From the NCBI RefSeq assembly GCF_937900395.1, contig NZ_CALCDX010000240.1, positions 1 through 64,000 of the forward strand: a DNA stretch of 64,000 bases, in the 5' to 3' direction. Shown one piece after another: positions 8,333-17,429 of the stretch (position 1 is the first letter of the stretch; each line of letters starts with the position of its first letter). The notes beneath the pieces are model-generated. The model did no database searches and was not told where the DNA came from. It saw only the letters and a program-made list of their open reading frames with translations. Made by a program: the position numbers and the translations under genes. Source of the stretch: an uncultured Caulobacter sp. GTDB lineage: Bacteria > Pseudomonadota > Alphaproteobacteria > Caulobacterales > Caulobacteraceae.

Positions 8333-9910
8333 CTACGGCGCGATCTTCAGCGGAACGAAGACCGGGCGGTTCTGGCGGATGACCTTCGCCAGGACAGCGG
8401 TGCGGCCAGCCTTCTTGGCGGACGCGACGGCCGCGTTGACCTCGGCCGCGCTGGTGACCGCCACGCCGTTGATGTTGGCCAGGACATCGCCCTTCGCCAG
8501 GCCCTTCTCGCCCGCGTCGCTGTCGCCCTTCACCCCAGCGATCAGCAGACCCTTGATCTCGCTGTCGATCTTGTAGGTGTCGCGAGCGGCCTGGTCGATC
8601 GGCGCCAAGGTCAGGCCCAGGGCGTCGACCCGCTGGTTGGCGGGCTTGCCCGGGCTGGGGGCGGCGCCGCCCTCCTGATCCTGATCGTCGTCATTGACCG
8701 CCAGGGAGTTCTCCGACGGGCGCGTGCCCGAGCGGACGTCGACGACCCGCGGCTTGCCGTCGCGGATGATCGACATCTTGATGATCTCGCCAGGACGGGC
8801 CTTGGACACTTCGCGGGTCAGTTCCGAGCGGTCGGCGACCTTGACGCCGTTGACGCCCACCAGGATGTCGTCGGGCAGCAGGCCGGCCTTGGCGGCCGGG
8901 CCGCCGGCGACGACCTCGGCGACGATCGCGCCCTTGACGTCCTTCAGGCCCAGCGCCTCGGCCGATTCCGCGCTGAAGTCCTGGATGCTGACGCCGATGT
9001 AGCCGCGCACCACCTTGCCAGCGGCGATCAGCTGCTTGGCGGTGTCCTCCGCGACGTCGGCGGGAATGGCGAAACCGATGCCGACCGAGCCGCCCGACGG
9101 CGAGTAGATGGCGCTGTTGACGCCGATCACCCGGCCGTAGATGTCGAAGCTGGGACCACCCGAATTGCCGCGGTTAATCGGGGCGTCGATCTGGATGTAG
9201 TCGACGAACGACGAGGTGGTGTCGCCCAGGTTACGGCCATAGGCCGAGATAATGCCCGCCGTGGCGGTGCCGCCCAGGCCGAACGGATTGCCGATCGTGA
9301 TGACCCAGTCGCCAACGCGCGGCTTGGCCTGGTTCTCGAAGTTCACATACGGGAAATCGCCGGTCTTGGCCTTGGGATCGACGACCTTGATCACCGCCAG
9401 GTCGGTGCCTTCGTCGCGGCCGACCAGGGTGGCCTTAAGCTCGCGGCCGTCCTTCATCACCACCTGGATATCGTCGGCGTCGGCGACGACGTGGTTGTTG
9501 GTGACGATATAGCCGTCGGCGGAGATGAAGAAGCCCGAGCCGGCCGACTGCTGCTTCGGCGTGGCGGGCGTGTCGCCGTCATCGCCGTCCTGGCCTGGAC
9601 CGGGGGCCTTCTTGCCGCGCGGCACGATGTCGAAGCCTTCGAAGCCGGGGATGCGCAGCGGTTGCGGGGAGGCCTTGGAGGTCACGTTGATCTGGACGAC
9701 CGCGGGCGAAACCTTCTCGAAGATGTCGGCGAACGACATCGGCGCGCCGGGCGGCGGCGCGAAAGCCGGGGCGCTGGCCACGCTGGTGCGGACGGCCGGG
9801 GCTTCCGCGGCGGCGGTCCCCATGCGCATCCCCACGCCGGCCAAGGCCGCGCAGGCGACGCCCGCGCCTGCCACGGCGCCCACAATGAAACCCGACTTCC
9901 TAGCGGTCAT
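8333..9910 (-). CDS. degP: periplasmic Do-type serine protease (DegP/HtrA family)
   Basis: 525 residues. An N-terminal membrane/signal segment (about 8-28) directs it to the periplasm. The trypsin-like domain holds the catalytic His in YIVTNNHVVADADDI, Asp in DEGTDLAVIKV and Ser in INRGNSGGPSFDI. Two PDZ domains follow (about 290-390 and 430-525). It degrades or refolds damaged envelope proteins. The gene follows the cytochrome c maturation genes and precedes a two-component system, the known cycHJKL-degP order of alphaproteobacteria. A strong terminator lies just past its stop. Confidence 0.95.
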   Translation of the reverse strand: MTARKSGFIVGAVAGAGVACAALAGVGMRMGTAAAEAPAVRTSVASAPAFAPPPGAPMSFADIFEKVSPAVVQINVTSKASPQPLRIPGFEGFDIVPRGKKAPGPGQDGDDGDTPATPKQQSAGSGFFISADGYIVTNNHVVADADDIQVVMKDGRELKATLVGRDEGTDLAVIKVVDPKAKTGDFPYVNFENQAKPRVGDWVITIGNPFGLGGTATAGIISAYGRNLGDTTSSFVDYIQIDAPINRGNSGGPSFDIYGRVIGVNSAIYSPSGGSVGIGFAIPADVAEDTAKQLIAAGKVVRGYIGVSIQDFSAESAEALGLKDVKGAIVAEVVAGGPAAKAGLLPDDILVGVNGVKVADRSELTREVSKARPGEIIKMSIIRDGKPRVVDVRSGTRPSENSLAVNDDDQDQEGGAAPSPGKPANQRVDALGLTLAPIDQAARDTYKIDSEIKGLLIAGVKGDSDAGEKGLAKGDVLANINGVAVTSAAEVNAAVASAKKAGRTAVLAKVIRQNRPVFVPLKIAP

Positions 9911-9930
9911 TCTCGTCTTTCCTCACCCGC

Positions 9931-9990
9931 GCGTCGCCACGCGGTCCCTTATGCCTCAACCCGCGCCAGCGCGGTCCCTTTGACCTCAGA
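9931..9990 (-). repeat. tandem 30-bp imperfect repeat in the degP leader
   Basis: The string GCGGTCCCTT followed by TG/CCTCA occurs at 9941 and again at 9971, exactly 30 bases apart. Each is preceded by a small hairpin with a different stem (CGCG-TCGCCA-CGCG and CGCG-CCAG-CGCG type). It lies 20-80 bases upstream of the degP start, in its presumed 5' leader. Confidence 0.5.
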
Positions 9991-10082
9991 ACCTAGTCCG
10001 GCGCGTAAAAGGTGCAATGGCTTCGACCCAATCTTTACGCCCCGGCTAGAGCTTCTTGCGGCCCCTTTTCGGCGCAATCGTG

Positions 10083-10538
10083 TCAATCGTCTTGGAGCAG
10101 ACGCTTCAGGCGCTCTTCCTCGTCCTGCGAAAGCTCGCCGTCTGCTGGCGCGCGCCGACGCAGAAGCCCGACCATGAGGACGCCGCCGATCAGCAGAATG
10201 CCCACCGGAGCCAGCCACAGCACGGCGTTGCCGGCCGAGAACGGCGGCTTCAGCAGCACGAACTCGCCATAGCGCTCGACCAGGAAAGCGCGGATTTCGG
10301 AATCGCTGCGGCCGGCCTTGACCTGCTCGCGGACAATTCGCCGCAGATCGCCGGCCAGTTGGGCCTCGGAGTCGTCGATCGACTCGTTCTGGCAGACCAG
10401 ACAGCGCACCTCGCGGAACAGAGCGCGGGCGTGGGCCTCCTGCGCCGGATCGGCCAGGCGCTCGGACGGCTCGGAGGCGCCGGCCGTCAAGGCGATGGCG
10501 CAGAGGGCGACGGCGGCCGTCTTGAGCTTGCGGATCAC
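10083..10538 (-). CDS. ccmH: cytochrome c maturation protein CcmH (CycL), heme lyase subunit
   Basis: 151 residues from a GTG at 10538 that overlaps the ccmF stop (GTGA). After a signal segment the mature part contains the redox motif VRCLVCQNESIDDSEA, with the LRCxxCQ signature of CcmH, and a C-terminal membrane anchor near residues 105-125 followed by a charged tail. CcmH keeps apocytochrome cysteines reduced and works with CcmF and CcmI at the outer face of the inner membrane. The usual ccmG/dsbE thioredoxin gene is not in this cluster, as in the rhizobial cycHJKL order. Confidence 0.94.
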   Translation of the reverse strand: MIRKLKTAAVALCAIALTAGASEPSERLADPAQEAHARALFREVRCLVCQNESIDDSEAQLAGDLRRIVREQVKAGRSDSEIRAFLVERYGEFVLLKPPFSAGNAVLWLAPVGILLIGGVLMVGLLRRRAPADGELSQDEEERLKRLLQDD

Positions 10539-12517
10539 GACACCGTCTCCTGCGCCCGACGCCCGACGCCCAGCCGCACCCGGCGGTCCGATAGCGAGAC
10601 GACGCCGCCCACGGCCATCAGCAGCGGCCCCAGGAAGATCAGCCGGACCCACGGGTTCACATAGGCGCGGATCAGCCAGGCGGGCTTGCCGTCCTCGCCC
10701 GCCCTGCGCTCGCCCATCACGACATAGATGTCGTTGAGAACGCTGGGGCAGATCGAGACCTCCGAGGTGGTCTGGCCGCCGGTGGGATAGAAGCGGCGCT
10801 CGGGCGCGGCGAGGCAGACCAGCCGGCCCGCCTTGTCGACCACCTTCACGACGCCGCGCTCGGCCAGATAGTTCGGCCCCTCGACCGTGCCGACCTTGGT
10901 CAGGGTCAGGGTGTAGGCGCCCAGCGGCTGGCTACCGTTCAGGCTCAGGGCCTGAGCCGCCTCGACGCGCCAGGCGGTCTCGAATGAGGCGCCGAGCACG
11001 AAGATCCCCAGGCCCGCGTGGGCCAGGGTCGTGCCCCAGGCGCCGCGCGGCAGGCCGCGGGCGCGGCGGGCGCTCTCGGCGGCGGGCGCGCGGAACAGCT
11101 TCAGGCGCTCGGCTAGCTCCAGCAGCGCGCCGCCGATCAGCCAGAAGCCGACGACGAGGCCGCCGCTGGCCAGGGCCTTGCGCGGCTGGACGACGGCGTA
11201 GGCGATCAGGCCCAGCACGACGGCGGCGGCCAGGACCACCCACAGCTTGCGGGCTGCGCCGCCGGCGTCGCCGCGCTTCCAGGCCAGGAGCGGCCCGGCC
11301 GGCAGAACCGCGAAGGCCAGGATCATCAGCGGCACGAAGGTCAGGTTGAAGAACGGCGCGCCGACCGAGACGGCCTCGCCGTCCATGGCCTCGCGGATCA
11401 GCGGGAACAGGGTGCCCAGCAGCACCACCGCCGTCGCGGTCGACAGCAGGATGTTGTTGAGAACGATCGCGCTCTCGCGGCTGATCGTGCGGAACTGGCC
11501 GCCAGGATTGAGGCTGGGCGCGCGGAGGGCGAACAGCAGGAAGCCCGCGCCGGCCGCGACGCCCATCATGATCAGCAGCAGCACGCCGCGGGTCGGATCG
11601 ACGGCGAAGGCGTGGACGCTGGTCAGCACGCCCGAGCGCACCAGGAAGGCGCCCAGCATCGAGAAGGTGAAGGCCGCCAGGGCCAGGAAGGCCGTCCAGC
11701 CCGGCAGGGCGCCGCGCTTCTCGGTGACGATGGCCGAGTGCAGCAGCGCCGCGCCGATCAGCCAGGGCATAAAGCTGGCGTTCTCGACCGGGTCCCAGAA
11801 CCACCAGCCGCCCCAGCCCAGCTCGTAATAGGCCCAGAAGGCGCCCAGGGTGATGCCGACGGTCAGCAGGCTCCAGGCCGCCAGGGTCCAGGGCCGCACC
11901 CAGCGGGCCCAGGCCGCGTCGATGCGGCCCTCGATCAGCGCCGCCAGCGACAGCGAATAGACCACCGAGAAGCCGACATAGCCGGCGTAGAGGAACGGCG
12001 GGTGGAAGGCCAGGGCCGGGTCCTGCAGCAGCGGATTGAGCGAGCGCCCTTCGATCGGCGCGTCCAGAAGGCGCTCCATCGGGTTCGAGGCGAACACCGT
12101 GTAGGCCAGGAAGAGGACGCCCAGCGCGCCCTGGATCGCGATGGCGTAGGCCCGCAGGCGCGGCGGCAGGCTGTCGCCGAAGAAGGCCGTGGCCGCGCCG
12201 TAGCCCGTCAGCACCAGGCACCACAGCAGCATCGAGCCCTCGTGGCTGCCCCAGGCGCCGGCCACCTTGTAGAGCATCGGCTTGGCCGTGTGCGAGTTGG
12301 CCGCGACGTTGGCGACCGAGAAGTCCGAGACCACGAAGGCGTGGATCAGGCAGGCGAAGGCGACGGCCACGGCCAGGAACACCGCGACGGCCGCGCCGCG
12401 TCCCGCGCCGGCCAGCACCACGGATCGCCGCGCGCCGCCGACCGCCGACAGGCCGGTCTGGGCGACCGACAGCATCAGCGCCAGGACGAGGGCGAATGCG
12501 CCAAGCTCGGTGATCAT
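10535..12517 (-). CDS. ccmF: cytochrome c heme lyase subunit CcmF (CycK)
   Basis: 660 residues with about 14-15 membrane segments, the normal size for CcmF. The tryptophan-rich WWD signature, WGGWWFWDPVENASFMPW, lies near residues 235-252, and conserved periplasmic histidines follow in the surrounding loops. It transfers heme from CcmE to apocytochrome c at the periplasmic side. The gene overlaps ccmH and is separated from ccmE by a class C repeat. Confidence 0.97.
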   Translation of the reverse strand: MITELGAFALVLALMLSVAQTGLSAVGGARRSVVLAGAGRGAAVAVFLAVAVAFACLIHAFVVSDFSVANVAANSHTAKPMLYKVAGAWGSHEGSMLLWCLVLTGYGAATAFFGDSLPPRLRAYAIAIQGALGVLFLAYTVFASNPMERLLDAPIEGRSLNPLLQDPALAFHPPFLYAGYVGFSVVYSLSLAALIEGRIDAAWARWVRPWTLAAWSLLTVGITLGAFWAYYELGWGGWWFWDPVENASFMPWLIGAALLHSAIVTEKRGALPGWTAFLALAAFTFSMLGAFLVRSGVLTSVHAFAVDPTRGVLLLIMMGVAAGAGFLLFALRAPSLNPGGQFRTISRESAIVLNNILLSTATAVVLLGTLFPLIREAMDGEAVSVGAPFFNLTFVPLMILAFAVLPAGPLLAWKRGDAGGAARKLWVVLAAAVVLGLIAYAVVQPRKALASGGLVVGFWLIGGALLELAERLKLFRAPAAESARRARGLPRGAWGTTLAHAGLGIFVLGASFETAWRVEAAQALSLNGSQPLGAYTLTLTKVGTVEGPNYLAERGVVKVVDKAGRLVCLAAPERRFYPTGGQTTSEVSICPSVLNDIYVVMGERRAGEDGKPAWLIRAYVNPWVRLIFLGPLLMAVGGVVSLSDRRVRLGVGRRAQETVS

Positions 12518-12524
12518 TGGAACT

Positions 12525-12653
12525 CTCCCCTTCTCCCCTTGCGGGAGAAGGTGGCTGGCGGAGCCAGACGGATGAGGGGTCGCGCGGACAGGATCGAGAA
12601 ACCCCTCATCCGTCGCTGCGCGACACCTTCTCCCGCTAGGGGAGAAGGGAACC
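12525..12653. repeat. class C palindromic element, copy C1
   Basis: Arms open with the outer hairpin around CTTCTCCCCTTGCGGGAGAAG. Inner hairpins differ: CTGGC-GGA-GCCAG on the left, GTCGC-TGC-GCGAC on the right. Both are followed inward by GGATGAGGGGT or its complement. Located between ccmF and ccmE. Confidence 0.9.
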
Positions 12654-12662
12654 GAAGGGCGA

Positions 12663-13148
12663 TCATTGCTGATACCCCGGATAGGAAGGTTTAGCGCCCC
12701 CGCCGCGCCACTCGCCCTGCTTCTTCAGCGCCTTGGCGACGTCGCGCGGCATGTAGCGCTCGTCGTGCTTGGCCAGCACCTGCTTGGCGACGAAGACGCC
12801 CTGGTCGTCGAAGGTCCCCTCGGCGACGATCCCCTGCCCTTCGCGGAACAGGTCAGGCAGGTCGCCATGATAGACAACCTTCGCCGAGGCCTTCTGATCG
12901 GCGACCACGAATTCGACATTGCCGTCCGGGTGCTTGACCACGCTGCCGTGCTGGACGAGGCCGCCCAGCTGCACCTTGCGGCCCGGCTTGACGTGCGCCT
13001 CCTGGGCCTGGGCCGGCGTGTAGAACAGCGAGATGCTGTCGCGCATGCCGTACAGCGCCAGACCCACGGCCAGGGCCAGCACCGGCGCGACGGCCAGCAG
13101 GACGGTCAGGCGCCGGCGCGCCTTGCGGGATTTCGGCCAGAAGCTCAT
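12663..13148 (-). CDS. ccmE: cytochrome c maturation heme chaperone CcmE (CycJ)
   Basis: 161 residues. One membrane anchor lies near residues 15-35, then an OB-fold domain with VKPGRKVQLGGLVQHGS and the heme-binding His in LAKHDERYMPRDV, which binds heme covalently before handing it to CcmF. The start overlaps the ccmI stop by four bases. The C-terminal tail is flexible and glycine-rich. It acts in the periplasm, anchored to the inner membrane. Confidence 0.97.
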   Translation of the reverse strand: MSFWPKSRKARRRLTVLLAVAPVLALAVGLALYGMRDSISLFYTPAQAQEAHVKPGRKVQLGGLVQHGSVVKHPDGNVEFVVADQKASAKVVYHGDLPDLFREGQGIVAEGTFDDQGVFVAKQVLAKHDERYMPRDVAKALKKQGEWRGGGAKPSYPGYQQ

Positions 13149-14278
13149 TTCGCGATCTTTTGGTCTTTGGTCTGGCCGGCCATGTTGGCCTGCGGGGGCG
13201 TATCGGCGGCCTGGCGCAGGGCCGACAGCACCTTGGGCTGGTCCTTGAAGCGGGCGGAGGCGGTCGCCAGGGCCGCGTCGCGCTTGGCGGTCTCGCCCAG
13301 CACGGCGTAGGCGCGAACGAGCCGCACCCAGCCGTCCGGATCGTCGGGCGATTGGGCCAGGCGGGCCGCCAGGCCCTCGACCATGCCGGCGATCATGCCC
13401 TGCACCTGCGGGTTCTCCGACGCTGTCGGCTGAACCGAGGGAAGGCCGCCGGCGGCCTCGACGTCGGCGATCTCGCGGCCCAGCGCCGTGCGCGCCGGAT
13501 CGTTGGGGGCGAGGCTGTTCAACAGCGCGCGCCAGTCTCCGACGCCGCCGGCCACGTCGCCCTCGGCGATGCGGGCGCGGCCCAGATAGTAGCGGGCCCG
13601 CAGGTCCTTCGGGTCGGCCTTCAGCGCGCGGCTGAAGGCCAGCTTGGCGTCGGCGCCGATGTCGCCCTTGGCCTCGATGACGAACGTCTCACCCAGCAGG
13701 CTCCAGATGTCGGCGCGGTTCGGGGCGCGGTCCACCGCGCGGCGCAGGGCCTGTTCGGCGCCCGCCATGTCGCCGGCGGCCGCCCGGGCCTTGGCCAGGA
13801 ACACCAGCGGCTCGGCGTCGTTCGGGCGCTCGGCCGCGACGCCTTCCAGCACGGCGGCGATCTGGGCGGGCTGCAGCAACGCCGGGTCGGCGGCCTTCCA
13901 TTCGGCGACGCGCTTGGCGTAGGGCTGGTCGGGCAACTCGGGATGGCCAAGCCAGACATAGAGGCCCACGCCCGCGACGCAGGCGGCGCCGGCGATGGCG
14001 ACGACCGCCTTGCGCGCGGCGACGCCGCCCCGCTCCCAGGTCTCGGCCTGGTCGGCGGCGGCCAGCAGGCCTCGGCCCGCCTCGGCGCGGGCGGCCTTCA
14101 GCTCGTCCTGCGCCAAAAGGCCGTCCATGGCCAGGCGTTCGACCTCGGCCAGGCGGCGGCGATGCGGCTCCAGCCGGGCCTGGGCGTCGTCTACGGGCCG
14201 GGCCCGCGCGGCGCCGCGCAGCACCAGCCCCGCGGTCACGGCCGACAGCCCGGTCGCGGCGATCCAGAATGCGATCAT
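13145..14278 (-). CDS. ccmI: cytochrome c biogenesis protein CcmI (CycH)
   Basis: 377 residues. The N-terminus has a membrane segment at about 2-20 and a cytoplasmic leucine-rich loop with RLAEVERLAMDGLLAQDELKA, then a second membrane segment near 90-110 (VVAIAGAACVAGVGLYVWLG). The periplasmic part contains TPR-like helices (about 140-280). CcmI presents apocytochrome c to the CcmFH heme lyase. First gene of the cluster; its start is preceded by a gap containing a class A repeat. Confidence 0.94.
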   Translation of the reverse strand: MIAFWIAATGLSAVTAGLVLRGAARARPVDDAQARLEPHRRRLAEVERLAMDGLLAQDELKAARAEAGRGLLAAADQAETWERGGVAARKAVVAIAGAACVAGVGLYVWLGHPELPDQPYAKRVAEWKAADPALLQPAQIAAVLEGVAAERPNDAEPLVFLAKARAAAGDMAGAEQALRRAVDRAPNRADIWSLLGETFVIEAKGDIGADAKLAFSRALKADPKDLRARYYLGRARIAEGDVAGGVGDWRALLNSLAPNDPARTALGREIADVEAAGGLPSVQPTASENPQVQGMIAGMVEGLAARLAQSPDDPDGWVRLVRAYAVLGETAKRDAALATASARFKDQPKVLSALRQAADTPPQANMAGQTKDQKIAK

Positions 14279-14371
14279 GATGCGGGTGTTAGCTTGTTCT
14301 GAGGCCGGCCGTTAGTGGGAAAAGCGCTTAAGGGCGTCAAGCCGCGCCTTCCGAACGGCATAAGCAAGACT

Positions 14372-14501
14372 CCCGACCTCCCCGGCGAATGCCGGGGCCC
14401 AGATTCATCCTGAGAGGCTTGGGGTGACGCGCCGTCTGCCTACGCCATACGTTTGATGTCGTGGGCTCGATCTGGATCCCGGCATTCGCCGGGAAGATCG
14501 G
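14372..14501. repeat. class A palindromic element, copy A3
   Basis: Left arm 14372-14404 and right arm 14469-14501; the right arm has two changes that leave most pairing (GATCCCGGCATTCGCCGGGA). The interior begins TCATCCTGAG as in A1. It separates ccmI from the unknown gene upstream. Confidence 0.88.
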
Positions 14502-14511
14502 AAGGGATTGA

Positions 14512-15843
14512 TCAGGCCGCGATCGCCGCGGCGGCGCGGCGGCGGACGATCTCGGCGGTCTTGTCGTCGCGGGTGTAGGCGATGAAGCTGGCGGCGACGT
14601 TCAGATAGTCCATAGCGATGGCCGGATCGCCGCCGTCGCCGGTGCGGGCCACGTGCAGGACGTCCTCGATATACGGGTCGAGATAGGCGTTCAGCTTCTC
14701 GAGGAACTTGTTGCGGCTGCTGCCATAACCCGCCTTGTCGGCGCAGGGCCGCAGGTCGGCGATAAAGGCCAGCCCGCCTCGGGCCCGGTCCAGCATGGCC
14801 TCGTCGGGCGGGGCGACCAGCTTGGCCACGCCGCGCGCGCCCTTCTTGGCCAGCATCGAGATCGGCCGGGTCGGCAACGCCTTGCCCAGTTCACGCTCGA
14901 TCTGGTCCATCCGCGTTTCGCAGGCCTTGGCCATGGTCTGCTTGAAGCGCGCCACGCGTCGGCCCCAGGGACCGTCCTTGTTGAGATCCACCGACTGCTG
15001 GAACTCGACGATCTGCAGCTGCACCTTCTGGGCGCGCAGGGCGGCCTCGCGGCCCGCCGCCTCGCCGCCGCCGAAGTCGAAGGTCTCGACATGAGCGATC
15101 GACGCTTCGATGTCGGCCAGGAAGCGCTCGCCAAGGCCCTTGACCTCGGACGAGGCCAGATAGCGATCGCTCGGCCGATCCATCACCGCCGAGATCACGC
15201 GCAGGATGCGCCACTCGTCGGGCAGATGGGCCGACAGGATGTCCAGCAGCAGCGGCCCGGCGTCCTCGCGGATACGGCAGGCGTCGGCATAGGCCAGCCG
15301 CGCGGCGGCGGCCCGCTCGTCCGACATCCGGCTGACCCATTCCGACAGCCGAGGCAGGCAGGTGCGGACGATCGGCGCCAGCTGCAGGCACATGGCCAGC
15401 TCTTCGGGATCGCAGAGCGAGCGGACGCTGTCGAAGGCGGCGTTCTCGGGATCGCGCAGCGCCGCCGCGCCGATCTTGCACAGCTCGTCGAAGACCAGGG
15501 GGGAGCCTTGATCGAGGTCCCAGGGATTGCACTTGGCCGCCGCTTCCTGGGCCTCGCGCGGGGCGATGCCGCGCAGGGCGCGCCAGGTTCGCGCCAGCAC
15601 CGGCGGGGGAAAGGCGATGGCCCCCTCCTCGCGCTTGGCGCACAGGGGGACGATCGGGGCCAACACGCTGTTACGGACGAAGCGGTTGGCGGTCTCTTCC
15701 TCGACCAGCTCGCGCACGGGCGCGAAAATGCTCTGGGCGCTGGTCCCCGCCAGGGCCAGCTCCAGGCTGCGCAGCGCCGCATCCGGCGCGGTCTCCACCA
15801 GCGTCCGGATCAGCTGCAGTTTATGGGCGGCTATGGCGGCCAT
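14512..15843 (-). CDS. conserved protein of unknown function
   Basis: 443 residues from the likely start MAAIAAHKLQLIRTLVETAP at 15843 (an ATG 24 bases further upstream is possible). It is mostly alpha-helical and soluble, without signal peptide or membrane segments. Cysteines occur in AKCNPWDLD, SLCDPEELAMCLQ and IVRTCLPRL, but not in a clear metal motif. A helical block near residues 255-330 has long Arg/Lys-rich amphipathic stretches. I do not recognise the family. It stands alone: 3' side is a class A repeat and its 190-base upstream gap must hold its promoter. Confidence 0.75.
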   Translation of the reverse strand: MAAIAAHKLQLIRTLVETAPDAALRSLELALAGTSAQSIFAPVRELVEEETANRFVRNSVLAPIVPLCAKREEGAIAFPPPVLARTWRALRGIAPREAQEAAAKCNPWDLDQGSPLVFDELCKIGAAALRDPENAAFDSVRSLCDPEELAMCLQLAPIVRTCLPRLSEWVSRMSDERAAAARLAYADACRIREDAGPLLLDILSAHLPDEWRILRVISAVMDRPSDRYLASSEVKGLGERFLADIEASIAHVETFDFGGGEAAGREAALRAQKVQLQIVEFQQSVDLNKDGPWGRRVARFKQTMAKACETRMDQIERELGKALPTRPISMLAKKGARGVAKLVAPPDEAMLDRARGGLAFIADLRPCADKAGYGSSRNKFLEKLNAYLDPYIEDVLHVARTGDGGDPAIAMDYLNVAASFIAYTRDDKTAEIVRRRAAAAIAA

Positions 15844-16033
15844 TGTTCCCCATGTCGGTCCATGCAACCGACAGTTCCATCAACCATGTTCGGATCGAGG
15901 TTAAGGATTTCCGAAACGCGATAAAAATCGCGTCTGGGGCCCGGACGCTCATCGCGCCGAAAGCTCAAGCTTGTAAGCGGTTTAGCCGCTGTTCGCGGGC
16001 GCGGGGCCTACCGCGACGCCGGGTCGCGATCGC

Positions 16034-17425
16034 TCAGGTTTCGGCCCGCGGCAGATCGAGCATGACCCGCAATCCGCCCAATGGCGATTCACCAAGCTGG
16101 ATAGAGCCGCCATAGGCGCGGGCCAGTTCGTCGACGATCGATAGACCCAGGCCCGAGCCGGGCGCGTTCTCGTCCAGCCTCTGGCCGCGCTTCAGCGCCT
16201 GGGCCCGCTCCTCGGGCGGCAGACCAGGACCATCATCGTCGACGGTGACGATCATCCGCGTCTCACCCGACGGCGCGGCGTCGACTCGGATCTTGCCGCG
16301 GCACCACTTGCCGGCGTTCTCCATGACGTTGCCGACCAGTTCCAAGAGGTCCTGCTTCTCGCCCTGGAAGGCCAGGTCCTCGGGGCAGCGCCAGTCGATC
16401 TCGATCCCCCGCCCATCCGCCTTGTCCTGGAAGATCCGCTCCAGGGTGACGGCCAACTCGTCCAGGATCGGCTCGACCGGCGTGCGCTCGCCGCTGGTCT
16501 GGGAGCGGGCGGCGGCGCGGGCGCGGCGCAGGTGGTGGTCGACCTGCTCGCGCATGGTCTGGGCCTGGCGCTCGACCACCTCGGCCAGCTGGCCCGGCTG
16601 TTGGTTGGCCTCGGTCAGCATCACCGAGATCGGCGTCTTCAGCGCGTGGGCCAGATTGCCGACGTGGGTCCGCTGGCGCTCGACGACCTCTTGGTTGTGC
16701 GCCAGCAGGGCGTTGAGCTCGGTCGCCAGCGGCGACAACTCCTCGGGATATACGCCCTCGACGCGCTCGGCCTTGCCGCGCCGGACCGACGCCACCTCGC
16801 GGCGCAGGCGGAACAGCGGCTGCAGGCCAAAGCGCACCTGCACCACCATGCCCAGGATCAGGCCGCCGCCCAGGATCAGCAGGGCGAAAGCGGTGATGCG
16901 CGCGAAGCGGTCGGCGTCGGCGTCGATCGGCGAGCGGTCCTCGGCGGCCAGGAACACGACGGGGTCCGGATAGCCCGGCAGGCGCGTCAGGATGGCGGCG
17001 GCGCGCAGCGGCTTGTCCTGCGGGCCGCGCATGTCGAAGTACTGGGTCTTGCCGGGCGCGGCGTCCAGCTTGTCGATCTGGGCCGAGGACAGCATCAGGT
17101 CGCTGTCGAACAGCGAGCGCGAGCGCTCGATCGGCTTCATCGATCCGTCGGGCGACTTATCGAGAATGACCCAGTAGCGGCCGGAATAGGCGCGCGTGGC
17201 CCGGATATCGGTCAGGAACGGCGCCTTCAGCACGCCGCCCTCGACCGTCGAGCCCGCATAGAGGTCGTCGGTCAGCACCGCCAGCGACTGGTCGAACCGC
17301 CGGATGGCCGCGCCGCGGAACTGGGCGGTCAGGAACACTCCGGCGATCACCACGACCAGCAGGGTCCAGATCCCGGCGATCAGGATCAGGCGGCGGACCA
17401 GCGAACGGCGGCGCAGGTCCAACAA
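16034..17425 (-). CDS. sensor histidine kinase (PhoQ-like architecture)
   Basis: 463 residues. The only start near the N-terminus is TTG at 17425, four bases after the regulator stop. Membrane segments at about 12-34 and 165-190 enclose a periplasmic domain of about 130 residues. HAMP follows, then VGNLAHALKTPISVMLTEAN, in which His is the likely phosphoacceptor, an N box NVMENAGKWCRG and G boxes DDGPGLPP and GSGLGLSIVDEL. The HALKTP form of the H box is typical of PhoQ-type kinases. It forms a PepSY-regulator-kinase cluster with the two genes upstream. Confidence 0.93.
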   Translation of the reverse strand: MLDLRRRSLVRRLILIAGIWTLLVVVIAGVFLTAQFRGAAIRRFDQSLAVLTDDLYAGSTVEGGVLKAPFLTDIRATRAYSGRYWVILDKSPDGSMKPIERSRSLFDSDLMLSSAQIDKLDAAPGKTQYFDMRGPQDKPLRAAAILTRLPGYPDPVVFLAAEDRSPIDADADRFARITAFALLILGGGLILGMVVQVRFGLQPLFRLRREVASVRRGKAERVEGVYPEELSPLATELNALLAHNQEVVERQRTHVGNLAHALKTPISVMLTEANQQPGQLAEVVERQAQTMREQVDHHLRRARAAARSQTSGERTPVEPILDELAVTLERIFQDKADGRGIEIDWRCPEDLAFQGEKQDLLELVGNVMENAGKWCRGKIRVDAAPSGETRMIVTVDDDGPGLPPEERAQALKRGQRLDENAPGSGLGLSIVDELARAYGGSIQLGESPLGGLRVMLDLPRAET

Positions 17426-17429
17426 AAGG

